Source: Arion vulgaris | Lineage: Eukaryota > Mollusca > Gastropoda > Stylommatophora > Arionidae | Direction: 5' to 3' | DNA: 64,000 bases | Assembly: GCA_020796225.1 (NCBI GenBank) | Contig: CM036759.1 | Location: 70,519,512 to 70,583,511 of the forward strand | Translations under genes and position numbers: made by a program | In this document: in pieces, positions 20,568-31,654 of the stretch | Layout of the letters: each line of letters starts with the position of its first letter | Position numbering within the stretch: position 1 is the stretch's first letter | The notes under the pieces: model-generated | What the model was told of the DNA's origin: nothing | Seen by the model: only the letters and a program-made list of their open reading frames with translations | Databases searched by the model: none

Positions 20568-21400
20568 CATTTCACTTTGGTGAGTAACCATGTGTGCTCC
20601 GATCTCTTTCTTACACATGCAAATCTCAGCTGCAGAGCACGAATTCCGTAGCATCGGCAAGGGTCACCGATGTATGGTGAAGATATTTTTGTAAGAATTT
20701 TATTTTTAATCTTTTGTAATAAATTTTGCCTGGGCAGTGGCTTTCCAGCCTGCTCTTCTCGATTTTTAACTGTCAAGCGTTCTTTTAAGTGCTCAAAGGG
20801 AAGACGGGACACACGTTTTATCTTCCGTTTCCGATAGGACTAGACATTCCATCTCACCTGCACTCTTCTTCTTCTGCGATCAACTTTGCTATGCGACTAC
20901 TCCGGTATGTGTCATAAACAGGGCGTTCGCTTGAGGTCTCACCGGTTCCCCATAGTTTGTCTAGTAGGGTTGTTTCTGTTGGCCAGATCTCCAATCTCTC
21001 ACTACTCAGACTATGGCAGTCTTGCAGGATGTGCTCTGGGGACTGCTTTGGTGCTCCACAGGTGCAGACTGCCGATACCCTGAGACCCATTCTGTGGAGG
21101 TGTGCTCTGAGACTGCAGTGTCCTGTTCTAAGTCTGAAGATTGTGGTCTGTGCTTTTCTGTTTAGTGTATTTATACTGTCGTGCTCTGGCCTGTATCCTC
21201 CATTTGTTTTTCTCCAGATCATTTTCCTGGATTGTTTCAGTAGAGTCTTTGCTTCTGTAAAACTTTGTGTTGGGTGGTGTTGTGTTAGCTCCCCCAGCCC
21301 TTGATCTATTGAAAAATATCAAGATGGCTCCACGAGGGAGCGAACCTGGTACCTTTGGCCCGATACACTGAACGTCGCTGTCATGACAGCTCGTCTGAAA
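20568..21400 (-). mobile_element. SINE-B copy split by a LINE fragment
   Basis: The 3' part is 20568-20861 (GAGATCGGAGCACACATGG on minus, with a CAGGCTGGAAAGCC block). The 5' part is about 21305-21400 (GGTACCAGGTTCGCTCCC and GGAGCCATCTTGATATT on minus). A LINE C-terminal fragment lies between. The head's A-box end is weak. Confidence 0.8.
20862..21304 (-). pseudogene. I-like LINE C-terminal end (after RNase H)
   Basis: The minus strand reads TIFRLRTGHCSLRAHLHRMG, then CTCGAPKQSPEHILQDCHSL, and ends IAKLIAEEEECR. The 'FRLRTGH--L--HL' plus C-x-C-(n)-H-x4-C arrangement is the zinc-knuckle-like end that follows RNase H in I-like LINEs. This is a 5'-truncated insertion without RNase H or RT. It ends in a GAAGAAGAAGAG-type stretch at the boundary with SINE-B. 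The 57.6-kb relic (LRIGHYRLN, CPCGISDSTAAHALQDCP) is from a related family. Confidence 0.85.
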
Positions 21401-21446
21401 AACTCTTTGTCTCGCTAGCAAGTTCTCCGGTCTCCTCCAGCGTCAT

Positions 21447-22475
21447 GTTCAATGTTTCTTTGGTGGCCTGCTGCTACCTTCGTCTTACTCATCCCCTGCC
21501 TCGCAATCCAGGAACTAAACTGTTCAATGTTTCTTTGGTGGCCTGCTGCTACCTTCGTCTTACTCATCCCCTGCCTCGCAATCCAGGAACTAAACTGTTC
21601 AATGTTTCTTTGGTGGCCTGCTGCTACCTTCGTCTTACTCATCCCCTGCCTCGCAATCCAGGAACTAAACTGTTCAATGTTTCTTTGGTGGCCTGCTGCT
21701 ACCTTCGTCTTATTCATCCCCTGCCTCGCAATCCAGGAACTAAACTGTTCAATGTTTCTTTGGTGGCCTGCTGCTACCTTCGTCTTACTCATCCCCTGCC
21801 TCGCAATCCAGGAACTAAACTGTTCAATGTTTCTTTGGTGGCCTGCTGCTACCTTCGTCTTATTCATCCCCTGCCTCGCAATCCAGGAACTAAACTGTTC
21901 AATGTTTCTTTGGTGGCCTGCTGCTACCTTCGTCTTACTCATCCCCTGCCTCGCAATCCAGGAACTAAACTGTTCAATGTTTCTTTGGTGGCCTGCTGCT
22001 ACCTTCGTCTTACTCATCCCCTGCCTCGCAATCCAGGAACTAAACTGTTCAATGTTTCTTTGGTGGCCTGCTGCTACCTTCGTCTTATTCATCCCCTGCC
22101 TCGCAATCCAGGAACTAAACTGTTCAATGTTTCTTGGTGCCTGCTGCTACCTTCGTCTTATTCATCCCCTGCCTCGCAATCCAGGAACTAAACTGTTCAA
22201 TGTTTCTTGGCGCCTGCTGCTACGTCTTATTCATCCCTGCCTGCAATCCAGAACTAAACTGTTCAATGTTCTTGTGGCCTGCTGCTACCTTCGTCTTACT
22301 CATCCTGCTCGCAATCCAGGAACTAAACTGTTCAATGTTTCTTTGGTGGCCTGCTGCTACCTTCGTCTTACTCATCCCCGCCTGCAATCCAGGAACTAAA
22401 CTGTTCAATGTTTCTTTGTCGGCCTGTCTACCTTCGTCTTATTCATCCCTGCCTGCAATCCAGGAACTAAACCTT
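21447..22475. repeat. 75-bp minisatellite, about 13.7 copies
   Basis: The unit starts TGTTCAATGTTTCTTTGGTG and ends ATCCAGGAACTAAAC. A TACTC/TATTC variant alternates irregularly. The period is a multiple of three, which creates long open frames on both strands. Units at 22125-22475 have many small deletions. Confidence 0.98.
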
Positions 22476-22690
22476 CCATTACCGTTCTCTACAAACCACT
22501 GTGACGTTTAACATGACCAGGAACTAAACCTTCCATTACCGTTCTCTACAAACCACTGTGACGTTTAACATGACCAGGAACTAAACTCTTCCATTACCGT
22601 TCTCTACAAACCACTGTGACGTTTAACATGACCAGGAACTAAACCTTCCATTACCGTTCTCTACAAACCACTGTGACGTTTAACATGACC
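22456..22690. repeat. 57-bp minisatellite, 4 copies
   Basis: The unit runs from CAGGAACTAAACCTTCCATT to GACGTTTAACATGAC. It shares CCAGGAACTAAAC with the end of the 75-bp unit, which forms the junction. Confidence 0.96.
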
Positions 22691-22895
22691 AAAATATTTC
22701 ATCTTCCGGGATATGATGTTATTTATGAGTCAAGGCTCTCAATATTCAGATCTTGTAGGATGTCTGGGGTTTTTTCTTCTCTGTCCAGGATGTTCTAAGA
22801 ACTTTTCTCTCTGTCCAGGATGTTCTAAAAACTTTCTGTAAAATCTTGTTTCAAAAGTTCAATTTTGTTTTTAATGTTTGTTTTAAGTGTCTTTC
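22691..22895. repeat. Spacer with a 28-bp duplication
   Basis: TCTCTGTCCAGGATGTTCTA occurs twice, at about 22778 and 22809. The rest is unassigned. Confidence 0.75.
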
Positions 22896-23174
22896 ACGTT
22901 ACTTTATGACTTGTAGTTCCCACCGGAGCATAGGGCTCTTCAGCTTCTAGCATTGCAATGTCTACCTTTAGTTTATGACTTGTAGTTCCCACCGGAGCAT
23001 AGGGCTCTTCAGCTTCTAGCATTGCAATGTCTACCTTTAGTTTATGACTTGTAGTTCCCACCGGAGCATAGGGCTCTTCAGCTTCTAGCATTGCAATGTC
23101 TACCTTTAGTTTATGACTTGTAGTTCCCACCGGAGCATAGGGCTCTTCAGCTTCTAGCATTGCAATGTCTACCT
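22896..23174. repeat. 69-bp minisatellite, about 4 copies
   Basis: The unit contains TTTATGACTTGTAGTTCCCA and GCTTCTAGCATTGCAATGTC. Units are almost identical. The 69-bp period keeps a minus-strand frame open. Confidence 0.97.
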
Positions 23175-23242
23175 TCTTCCTCCTAATGTGTACTGACCAG
23201 CGTGGCTGAAATTCTGGTAAACCCTATAGACCTGGGAGTAGT

Positions 23243-24150
23243 ATGTGCTTCTTCTGTGTTCGTGAGAACGCTCCTATTGCTAGGCTAGGCACTGTGTTCG
23301 TGAGAACGCTCCTATTGCTAGGCTAGGCACTGTGTTCGTGAGAACGCTCCTATTGCTAGGCTAGGCACTGTGTTCGTGAGAACGCTCCTATTGCTAGGCT
23401 AGGCACTGTGTTCGTGAGAACGCTCCTATTGCTAGGCTAGGCACTGTGTTCGTGAGAACGCTCCTATTGCTAGGCTAGGCACTGTGTTCGTGAGAACGCT
23501 CCTATTGCTAGGCTAGGCACTGTGTTCGTGAGAACGCTCCTATTGCTAGGCTAGGCACTGTGTTCGTGAGAACGCCCATTGCTAGGCTAGGCACTGTGTT
23601 CGTGAGAACGCTCCTATTGCTAGGCTAGGCACTGTGTTCGTGAGAACGCTCCTATTGCTAGGCTAGGCACTGTGTTCGTGAGAACGCTCCTATTGCTAGG
23701 CTAGGCACTGTGTTCGTGAGAACGCTCCTATTGCTAGGCTAGGCACTGTGTTCGTGAGAACGCTCCTATTGCTAGGCTAGGCACTGTGTTCGTGAGAACG
23801 CTCCTATTGCTAGGCTAGGCACTGTGTTCGTGAGAACGCTCCTATTGCTAGGCTAGGCACTGTGTTCGTGAGAACGCTCCTATTGCTAGGCTAGGCACTG
23901 TGTTCGTGAGAACGCTCCTATTGCTAGGCTAGGCACTGTGTTCGTGAGAACGCTCCTATTGCTAGGCTAGGCACTGTGTCGTGAGAACGCCTATTGCTAG
24001 GCTAGGCACTGTGTTCGTGAGAACGCTCCTATTGCTAGGCTAGGCACTGTGTTCGTGAGAACGCTCCTATTGCTAGGCTAGGCACTGTGTTTGTGAGAAC
24101 GCTCCTATTGCTAGGCTAGGCACTGTGTTCGTGAGAACGCTCCTATTGCT
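23243..24150. repeat. 38-bp minisatellite, about 24 copies
   Basis: The unit contains TGTGTTCGTGAGAACGCTCC and TATTGCTAGGCTAGGCAC. It is highly homogeneous, with two shortened units (near 23570 and 23985). It is homologous to the 39-bp array that follows. Confidence 0.98.
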
Positions 24151-24207
24151 ATAAAAACGAAGCGTTTATGAAAGACACTCCACAGTAAAGCCAATTTTTG
24201 AATGACT

Positions 24208-24805
24208 GTTTGTAAGAACACTAGTATTGCTAGACTAGGCAATGTGTACCGTAAGAATACTAGTATTGCTAGACTAGGCAATGTGTACCGTAAGAATACT
24301 AGTATTGCTAGGCTAGGCAATGTGTACCGTAAGAACACTAGTATTGCTAGGCTAGGCAATGTGTACCGTAAGAATACTAGTATTGCTAGGTTAGGCAATG
24401 TGTAACGTAAGAACACTAGTATTGCTAGGTTAGGCAATGTGTACCGTAAGAACACTAGTATTGCTAGGTTAGGCAATGTGTAACGTAAGAACACTAGTAT
24501 TGCTAGGTTAGGCAATGTGTACCGTAAGAATACTAGTATTGCTAGGTTAGGCAATGTGTACCGTAAGAACACTAGTAGTGCTAGGCTAGGCAATGTGTAA
24601 CGTAAGAACACTAGTAGTGCTAGGCTAGGCAATGTGTAACGTAAGAACACTAGTAGTGCTAGGCTAGGCAATGTGTAACGTAAGAATACTAGTAGTGCTA
24701 GGCTAGGCAATGTGTACCGTAAGAATACTAGTACTGCTAGGCTAGGCAATGTGTACCGTAAGAATACTAGTATTGCTAGGCTAGGCAATGTGTACCGTAA
24801 GAATA
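24208..24805. repeat. 39-bp minisatellite, about 15 copies
   Basis: The unit contains TGTGTACCGTAAGAATACTA and GTATTGCTAGGCTAGGCAA. Variants ACCG/AACG, AATAC/AACAC and TATTG/TAGTG are shuffled among units. A multiple-of-three period leaves a minus-strand frame open (LPSLAILVFLRYT repeats), which I read as incidental. Confidence 0.98.
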
Positions 24806-25555
24806 GACGCTGCCTATTTATTGATCATATTCATTGCTTTCGTTGCTTCCCCTTGGGGTTCTGACAAAAACCTCCTTATTCTTAACTTGCAGGTCCTATG
24901 TAACGCCCCATAACGGTAAAAGAAGAACATATATAATAATCCGAACAGTACTCTAGACTCTCACATTTCTCACCGACTCAATAATCTTATATGTTGCTTT
25001 TGCTCCCTCTTAAATCTGCTCCCTAGGCTGCGACAAGATAGTAAATCAGTATAGCCGGCACTGCATCCCAGCAAATCTTGCATTTCTTGACTCTTGCCGT
25101 TCAGTTTATCGAGTTGTCTGATCTATACAAATTATTCAGACATGATTGAACAACTAAAACTAGACGTTTCCACTCCATATATATATTTGTCCATGCAGCA
25201 TTTTCTAACGTTTTTCCATTTCCTGACGTCGTTCGCAATCTTGTGCATAGATTAGAATTGAAAGAAAAAAAGACTTGAAATCTGTAAAAGTCTAAACAGA
25301 TGTAATATTTTTCTGTCGTTGATAAAAATTGTCAAATTTTAAAACGGGCTTTTAACGCGGGAGACCCAACCAGAATAGGAGTTGTCTTTTAAAATAACCT
25401 TTTAAGGCGGAATACCCAACAAGAGGTATCTGTTAAAATATAATTTTAAGGCGGGAGACCCGTTGTCTTTTTTTTAAATTAACAGAAAAAACTAACATGC
25501 ATATTGCAATACAATTTGGCTACATGTTGCACAAGACAATGTTTTTGATGATCAA
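24806..25555. other. Mostly unassigned; RTE-1 3' UTR trace and weak repeats
   Basis: About 24888-24945 resembles the RTE-1 3' UTR (GCAGGTCCTATGTAACG, CATAACGGTAAAAG). At 25320-25470 a unit of about 60 bp (TTTTAAGGCGGGAGACCC type) is repeated about three times with decay. Confidence 0.5.
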
Positions 25556-25713
25556 CAACGTTTATTGTATTCATTGTAATATTTGAGTATTCTTATTGGT
25601 ATTCATTGTAATATTTGAGTATTCATTGTAATATTTGAGTATGCATTGTAATTTTGAGTATTCTATTAGTATTATTTGAGTATTCATTGTAATATTTGAG
25701 TATTCATTGTAAT
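25556..25713. repeat. 20-bp AT-rich tandem repeat
   Basis: The unit is TATTCATTGTAATATTTGAG, about six copies with gaps. It ends exactly where the PLE coding region begins. Confidence 0.85.
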
Positions 25714-26860
25714 ATTGTCGTGACTCTTTACCTTTCTCTCAACTCTTACGCCTTCGTCGCCTCTGTAGCGAGGACGACGATTTTCTCGATAGAGCTCACG
25801 AGATGCTTGATTTCTTCCGCAAGCGCCTATACCCTGAGAATGTGCTTACATATGCCATGCATCGGGTTCAGCTAATTGCTCGCCAGGAGGCCCTTTCTCA
25901 CATACATAGAACCCCCAATTCTGACAGGGTTAAACTTATCTTAACTTTCCACCCTCATAGTTCCTGGTGAAAAAGGTCTTATTCCATCATCACCCTATTC
26001 TTCAGTCTGATCCTGAGACACGTTCAGTCTTCCAACACTATCCTTTGGTGGCATACAGACGGGACAGAAGCCTCAAGGATTTGTTGGTACACAGTCGCCT
26101 CAAGCCTAATATCCAGAGTCACTTTGGCACCATCCAGTGTGACCGTCAGCGCTGTAATACATGTGCATATGTAATACAGACCCGCACTGTCTCTTTTCCA
26201 AAAGCTACGTATGTCATTCAAGACAGCTTCACGTGTGAGTCCCGCAATATCATCTATGCCATCACCTGCAAACGCTGCAACAAGGCCTATATTGGTGAAA
26301 CCGGTAAGAGGCTCAGTGACCGATTCGCCCAACACTTGCGCGATATACGCCAATGCGCTGTGACTCCTGTGGCCACTCATTTCAATGATACTGGCCATTC
26401 AGGAGCTGACGATGTCCAGGTCACAGCCATTCGATCATGTTCCTCCGATGATCGCAGTCGACTCGCCCTGGAGAACCGTTTTATTTCATTCTATGGCACC
26501 TTGCGACATCTCGAACTCAACGTATTACATTCCTATGCTTCTTAGTACTGTCTTATCTCGTGCCTTGTAACCTATATGTGTGTTTGCTCCATATATATAA
26601 GTCATTTATCCACTATATTGTTTATTGTTTCTCTTCTTTTCCACTTTCGGTTTTGTGTTACACTCATTTCGTTATTCGTTTTTATTCCCAGATTTTCATT
26701 AGATAGGTTTATGTTTCCACATGTAATCGTCCATTTGTAGTGTTCCTCGAAATTCGTCATTCTTGTTGTATTGTTTGCTCTTTTGGTCGAAACGTTGCTG
26801 TTTATGGTCACTGTTTCTGTATTTTGTAAAACTATAGTACTTTGTTTTACGTGTTTAGCT
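25714..26860 (+). mobile_element. Penelope-like element, 5'-truncated
   Basis: It starts inside the RT thumb region (SQLLRLRRLCSEDDDFLDRA), runs through a frame change at about 25960 into the GIY-YIG frame, and ends in the 3' UTR with GTCGAAACGTTGCTG near 26782. In this copy the TTGATAAAGG half of the hammerhead-like motif is deleted. It is closely similar to the 11.3-12.6 kb copy. Confidence 0.92.
25967..26545 (+). pseudogene. PLE GIY-YIG endonuclease part, open frame of 192 codons
   Basis: This is the C-terminal half of a PLE polyprotein: a GIY-YIG nuclease thought to nick target DNA for retrotransposition. Visible in order are DPETRSVFQHYPLV and RDRSLKDLLV (the connector after RT), CDRQRCNTCAYV (zinc-binding-like cysteines), then IIYAITCKRC with CNKAYIGETGKRLSDRF (the GIY and YIG strands and the conserved arginine), THFNDTGHSG, and ALENRFISFY (the usual late glutamate). 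All expected catalytic-type residues are present and the frame is open to its natural stop. The RT is truncated and out of frame, so the element is not autonomous. The methionine at 25967 is only the first in frame; a native start is unlikely. Confidence 0.88.
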
Positions 26861-26861
26861 A

Positions 26862-27105
26862 GTATTGCACTTTGTGGCACACTGTCTGTTGGTAATCTAC
26901 TATGTGGCAGAACCATTTAATTTGTTGTTTCTTGATGAAGTTCAGTACTGATGTTGTACACACTTTTGTCCTGATGTTTTCATTTCTAAGCCGGTCTCTT
27001 CTTGATTCTCCCAGCATTCCACGTAGACACTTCATTTCTGTCGTGACTAGTTTACTTCTATCGTTTGATGTCAGCGTCAAGGTTTGACACTGATACCATA
27101 ATGTC
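26862..27105 (-). pseudogene. LINE C-terminal relic
   Basis: The minus strand reads TEMKCLRGMLGESRRDRLRN, then TSVLNFIKKQQIKWFCHI, then a decayed tail. It is the same family as 43235-43625 (FIKKQQIKWSGHI). The KWxGH motif region follows the RT thumb. No catalytic motif. It lies head-to-head with an RT relic on the + strand. Confidence 0.8.
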
Positions 27106-27109
27106 GGGG

Positions 27110-27830
27110 AGAAAGATTGTGTTGTACAATGCTCATTTAGACTATCAGAAAATGTGCACATAGGGTTAGAAGTAAGACAAGGATGCGTACTATCACCTCT
27201 TTTGTTCATCACATATATCGATTAAATCTGTCAAATAGCTAACACCAGCGAAGGAAACAACCTTGAGAAACTCTTAAACGAATTACTTTTTGCCGACGAT
27301 CAGGCAATCATATTAACTCCTTGCGGACTAAGAATCACACTAAGGGGCGTTTTTAATCTATACTGGTTTTTGCTCTGGTCCAGTAGGAGTTAAAACCAGA
27401 GGAACAACTACAGCAATACATTAACAGACTCAAGTTAACATACAATGAATACAATATGAGAATAAACATTGACAAAACCAAAGTTATGACATTCGCTAGA
27501 AGCTCGTTCTAGAAATTTCTGCTTGACATTATCCCGACGCTGTCAGGCAAATACTGGATTGGAGAAAGAAAAGAAAAAATGTTCTTTGAGAGTTTTACTT
27601 AATGCTACGAAATGAGGACATCAGAAGCAGAGTGGGCATAACTTCATTCACCGAATACATTGAAAGACAACAAATGCAGTAGTTTGGAAATTTAATGAGA
27701 ATTAAATACAAACAACCATCAATAACAGCATACAATAAAAAGAGATGGGGTACTAGACCTAAGGGAAGACCAAGAAAAAGATGGATATACAATATCAAGA
27801 CCACGTTACCTTAACACGGATACAACACAA
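27110..27830 (+). pseudogene. LINE reverse transcriptase relic with palm motifs
   Basis: This is one of two places in the window where RT palm sequence survives. The + strand shows EVRQGCVLSPLLFITYID (the G-RQG-x-LSP motif) at about 27160-27220, and LLFADDQAI with the two catalytic aspartates at about 27286-27310. Then come NRLKLTYNEYNMRINIDKTK, a frame change, SFTEYIERQQMQ and GRPRKRWIYNIKTTLP. The layout matches RTE/CR1-type LINEs. A stop after YID and several frame shifts show that it is dead. It is probably related to the neighbouring minus-strand relic, in which case an inversion or two insertions placed them together. Confidence 0.85.
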
Positions 27831-28035
27831 CAAGGGCGACTCATCTGGCCCTGGACCGCAATATAAAGCTCCCATCCCTACGCTTAACGACAAGAGTGGA
27901 CAGCCAACTACATCTTTCACCTGGGAAAAGACAATAGATAATAGACGTAATTGTTAATTTATTGTCATAATGACGATTTGTACAAATATCCTCTATGAAA
28001 TTGTCTATAGATTATTCTGTCTGACGAATCTGTTC
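27831..28035. other. No recognisable feature
   Basis: It may be the 3' UTR of the LINE relic. No tail or target duplication seen. Confidence 0.35.
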
Positions 28036-28039
28036 TTCA

Positions 28040-28275
28040 GTCAAAGAATTGACTTCATTGCTTATATAAGATATTTATTCCTTATGGCAAGGTCACTCTT
28101 CGCAGAAATGACACATCACCTGCCGAGAGTATTGCACAAAACGCAAACTCCGTAGCTCCTTCAATAATCATAGGGATATGCGTAAAAACATACTCTTGGG
28201 AACAGAATATCGAGTTCTAGTTGATTCGAACAAATACCTTTCGGAACGCAAGACAACGACTTACCACAGACATCC
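28040..28275 (-). mobile_element. SINE-A copy, decayed
   Basis: On the minus strand the head keeps GTCTTGCGTTCC and a TTCGAATCAAC B-box-like stretch. The body keeps GGAGCTACGGAGTTTGCG and ACTCTCGGCAGGTGATGTG. Confidence 0.8.
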
Positions 28276-28400
28276 TCAAATCGATTCTTCACTGAGGAGA
28301 AGTTTTAGTAAACTTCACGATTCTATTTATGACGGTACAAGATAGAACGCACTGAATGATTGCCTGAGGTCAGAGGCGCATAGGGACAAATTCGCGCCAG

Positions 28401-28422
28401 GATTAGTGAGCTGGTACTAATC
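28401..28422 (+). other. Conserved hairpin of retroposon X, copy 1
   Basis: GATTAGT (28401-28407) pairs with ACTAATC (28416-28422). The same position in the other copies pairs with different bases (38314-38337, 33094-33115). Confidence 0.6.
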
Positions 28423-28554
28423 AAGATCCTACCCCAACTCCACGTGGTGACCCTGGTAACAGACAACAGTTCTTGTTTGGCTAAGCGGGTATGGATCGAG
28501 GAGACTCAGGTAGTGGTAGTAGTGCAAACACGGAAAAGTAACGCAGGTTCAATT

Positions 28555-28765
28555 GAACAAAATACAATCTCTGGCAAGTCGAGAAAATGCACACATCTCC
28601 TGGCCGAAGTCCGATGAACAAAATGCACACATCTCCTGGACCGAAGTCCGATGAACAAAATCACATTCTGCGAAGTCCGATGAACAAATGCACATCTCTG
28701 GCCGAAGTCCGATGAAAAATGCACATCTGGCCGAGTCCGATGAACAAATGCAACATTCTGCCGAA
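28555..28765. repeat. 36-bp degenerate repeat inside retroposon X
   Basis: The unit ATGAACAAAATGCACACATC followed by TCCTGGCCGAAGTCCG occurs about five times, with many small deletions toward the right. The 38-kb copy has a single counterpart. Confidence 0.85.
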
Positions 28766-29719
28766 GTCATGAAAGATAGGTGAAACGTAGAGGGTAATGT
28801 GAGTCGTTTGCGAACGAGTGCTAGCTCCCCCGGAGTAAATTACCGCACTGAAATTGTCAGCTCTGGGGCAAGAGTCCAAAAAGCACGAAGTGTAACAAGG
28901 CAAAAGCCGCACCACAGTTACCACAGTCTTCCGGCCGGCCGGTGGGAAAGGCTGAACAAACGAACATAAAAGGATGAGAGGTGCATCCAGAAAAGAGATG
29001 TGGGCCCACATGGGGCTAAACTCGGAGCAATGAGTTGAGGGCCCCAATTGAATTGCAGGTGGGCCCACATAGGGTGAATCTAGAAACGCTGAGGGAGGTG
29101 AGGCCCAATTTGAGCTCCATGTTCAGACAGCCTAAAGGCGCGGTGAATGTGAGCACGGTGAGTACAGATAGACACGGTGGACAGGCACCAAAGCAAGCGT
29201 GGAGGTGAGCGGACCACCCAAATGTGCAGAAAAACTGGAAAGCCCAGAAGATGGCTTGAATCCAGTGCGCGTTTCCCCTCGCAGTTAACTACTACTGCCT
29301 TGTAGTTAGATCGGGGACAATCAAGGCTAGCGGAGCAAAAACCCTAACAAAACTGGACTGAGGAAACCAAGTAGTCTAAAAATAAGACAGGTAACCTGGG
29401 CAGATGACGCTCAACAACACGGGAGGGTAGGTTGTCTAAGGGTCGCTCCCTAAAAGAAAATAGCAACTGCTGCCTTGCAGGTAGGCTGGAGATAGTCAAA
29501 TGCTGACCGAGAGCGAACCCAGTAAACGCTGGTTGAAACCGGACACATTACCATAGGATAAGCACAGAGCTCCAAATGGAGCTGAGTGATGTGACGTAAA
29601 ATCACGTTCTTGACAAAGGCTGTTTATATATCACAATAAGAATGATCAAACTGGCCAAAAAGAATGATCAAGAGAGAGAGAGAGAAGAGAATTTGCCTGG
29701 CAACATCACTAAAATCAAT

Positions 29720-30302
29720 CTTGCAAGATAAATGACATCAAAGATAAATGAAATCCAAGATAAATGACATCAATGATAAATGACATCAATGATAAATGAC
29801 ACCAATGATAAATGACATCAATGGTAAATGACATCAATGATAAATGACATCAATGGTAAATGACATCAAAGATAAATGACATCAATGATAAATGACACCA
29901 AAGATAAATGACATCAAAGATAAATGACATCAAAGGTAAATGACACCAAAGATAAATGACACCAAAAGATAAATTACATGAAAGATAAATGACATCAAAG
30001 ATAAATGACATCAAAGATAAATGACATCAAAGATAAATGACATCAAAGATAAATGACATCAATGATAAATGACATCAATGATAAATGACATCTTGATAAA
30101 TGACATCAAAGATAAATGACATCAAAGATAAATGACACCAAAGATAAATGACATCAAAGATAAACGACACCAAAGATAAATGACATCAATGATAAATGGC
30201 ATCAATGATAAATGACATCACAGATACATGACATCAAAAATAAATGACATCAAAGATAAATGACATCAAAGATAAATGACATCAAAGATAAATGACATCA
30301 AG
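29720..30302. repeat. 16-bp minisatellite, about 36 copies
   Basis: The unit is GATAAATGACATCAAA, with AAA/AAT and ATC/ACC variants. It begins just after the (AG)n tail of retroposon X. Confidence 0.97.
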
Positions 30303-30524
30303 AAAATAATATTCAAAGAATTTAAATGTCAAGAGAAAAATAAAACAACAACTGGTCCTTGTCTCCCCATTTTCTGCTGCCAAAAAAGCACGTCTGTTAT
30401 CTCTTGGATGTTGAAAGATATAATTACTAGATTGCGAATCCTTCAGTCAACGTGGGAAAGGAGAAACAAGGATATTGATGCAAGAAAAGAACGTTGTTTG
30501 CTACATAAGTTCTTACAGGTGTTC
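30303..30524. other. Unassigned
   Basis: An open frame (30276-30536) starts in the repeat and has no motif. I do not call it a gene. Confidence 0.4.
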
Positions 30525-30890
30525 TCTATGGCGTAGAGTTTAAATAATGTCACTGTGCCAAAGGACCATGATTCAGAATCTGGATATTCTTCAAAGATCC
30601 AATCTTCAATGTAGATGAATCAAGTCAAGTCCTATCGAGACGACGATGAAATGAGGTCCAAGTCTTCAATTGAGCATGTAAAGGAACCCTTGGCAGCTCA
30701 AAATTAAAGAGCAGCTGTAAAAATGCTACCTAAGACACATTATTAGAAAAGATTCAAAATAAATACACCAAAAAATGCTCATCATCTTCAAAATTACATC
30801 TGGAACCCGCCAGTTAAAAGAGTTCGTGAACAGCAGCAGACAGTGACACAATAAAGGTTACTCACTGAAAATGCAATGATAATGGTCAAT
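30525..30890 (+). mobile_element. SINE-B copy, complete but decayed
   Basis: The A-box-like ATGGCGTAGAGTTTAAATA (30528-30546) corresponds to the head at 32250-32275 (minus). Then AATCTGGATATTC, CAAGTCCTATCGAGACG, AAAGGAACCCTTGGCAG and CATCTTCAAAATTACAT follow in SINE-B order. Confidence 0.75.
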
Positions 30891-31029
30891 ATCTATCGAT
30901 AAATAATCAACATAATATTATGCGATGAACTTAAGTAAATACATCCTATCTTGCTCCGATGGTCAATCATAAATCGTCAATAAACTCGTATTTCAAATAA
31001 ATCTCATGATGAAATTGTTCCTTTAAAAC

Positions 31030-31560
31030 ATATTTATATTACTATCTTTGTAAAACTAAAACGTCATGAAAAAATAATGAATAAAAAAATGCAACGAATT
31101 GAAAAAGTATGACATCAGAAAATGTATGGTTTACCACTAGAACAACTGTTATAAGAAAGAAGATGGAAATGTTAACACAGTGGCGGCCAAGTGATCATTA
31201 TTGCTTGTGGCATGACATTTTCCGGATAAATCATGGATTTTGCATCGTATATTAACTTAAAATAAAATGACACTTTTGAAGGACTGGCCCACTGGCATAA
31301 TGACGAGCTGCCCCTGATTGGACCATCTTGAAAAACGATCAAAGATATCAAAGCAGGCATTGAAGTGGATGCAAAGGTTCAAGAAAGAAAGACACCCATG
31401 AAGGACCATGAAAAGAACTTATGCTGAAGAGGCAAGAAAATGGCTCAGTTCCAAGAAAGAGATTGAACAAGTTGTCCAGATAAGACAGCATGAGAAATTT
31501 CATGCAGACCTCTGTAATATATAAAGATAATGAGAACAATTATTATTAGATACTAAAACA
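31030..31560 (+). pseudogene. RTE-1 relic with a small interruption
   Basis: The left part (AAACGTCATGAAAAAATAATG onward to AAGAAAGAAGATGGAAATG, about 31163) and the right part (ATATCAAAGCAGGCATTGAA, 31348, to the ATTATTATTAGA tail at about 31550) correspond to 8430-8800. About 160 bp between them (31170-31335) is foreign and unassigned. Codons are badly decayed; only the C-terminal region of the LINE protein is represented. Confidence 0.8.
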
Positions 31561-31654
31561 GTGTCAAGCATAAAACAAGTCAGTGGAGAAACATATATAA
31601 TGTGCTTTAGAATATAAGTGTTACAGAATAGTTTTCCGTATAAGAAGGACTGGG

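Larger units (their letters stand above)
28345..29690 (+). mobile_element. Retroposon X copy, (AG)n tail
   Basis: The start region (AGGATTAGTGAGCTGG, GGTGACCCTGGTAACAGACA, GGATCGAGGAGA) matches the reverse of 38200-38380 and 33005-33150. The end region (CGTTCTTGACAAAGG, TATATCACAATAAGAATGAT) matches the reverse of 32766-32850 and 37095-37170. It ends in (AG)n at about 29667-29690. I see no reading frame worth calling. The middle differs strongly from the 37-kb copy. Confidence 0.75.

Noticed and set aside
21355..22399. Overlapping open frames of up to 315 codons on both strands
   Set aside because: They arise from a 75-bp unit (a multiple of three) without stops. The same stretch is open in three frames, which a real gene would not show.
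24111..24788. 225-codon minus-strand frame with LPSLAILVFLRYT repeats that looks like membrane segments
   Set aside because: It is a 39-bp array in frame. Hydrophobicity is a by-product of base composition, and the homologous 38-bp array next to it cannot be read through.
31170..31335. A small DNA transposon inside RTE-1 (CAGTGGCGGCCA...GGCCCACTG)
   Set aside because: The supposed ends pair poorly and no target duplication is visible.
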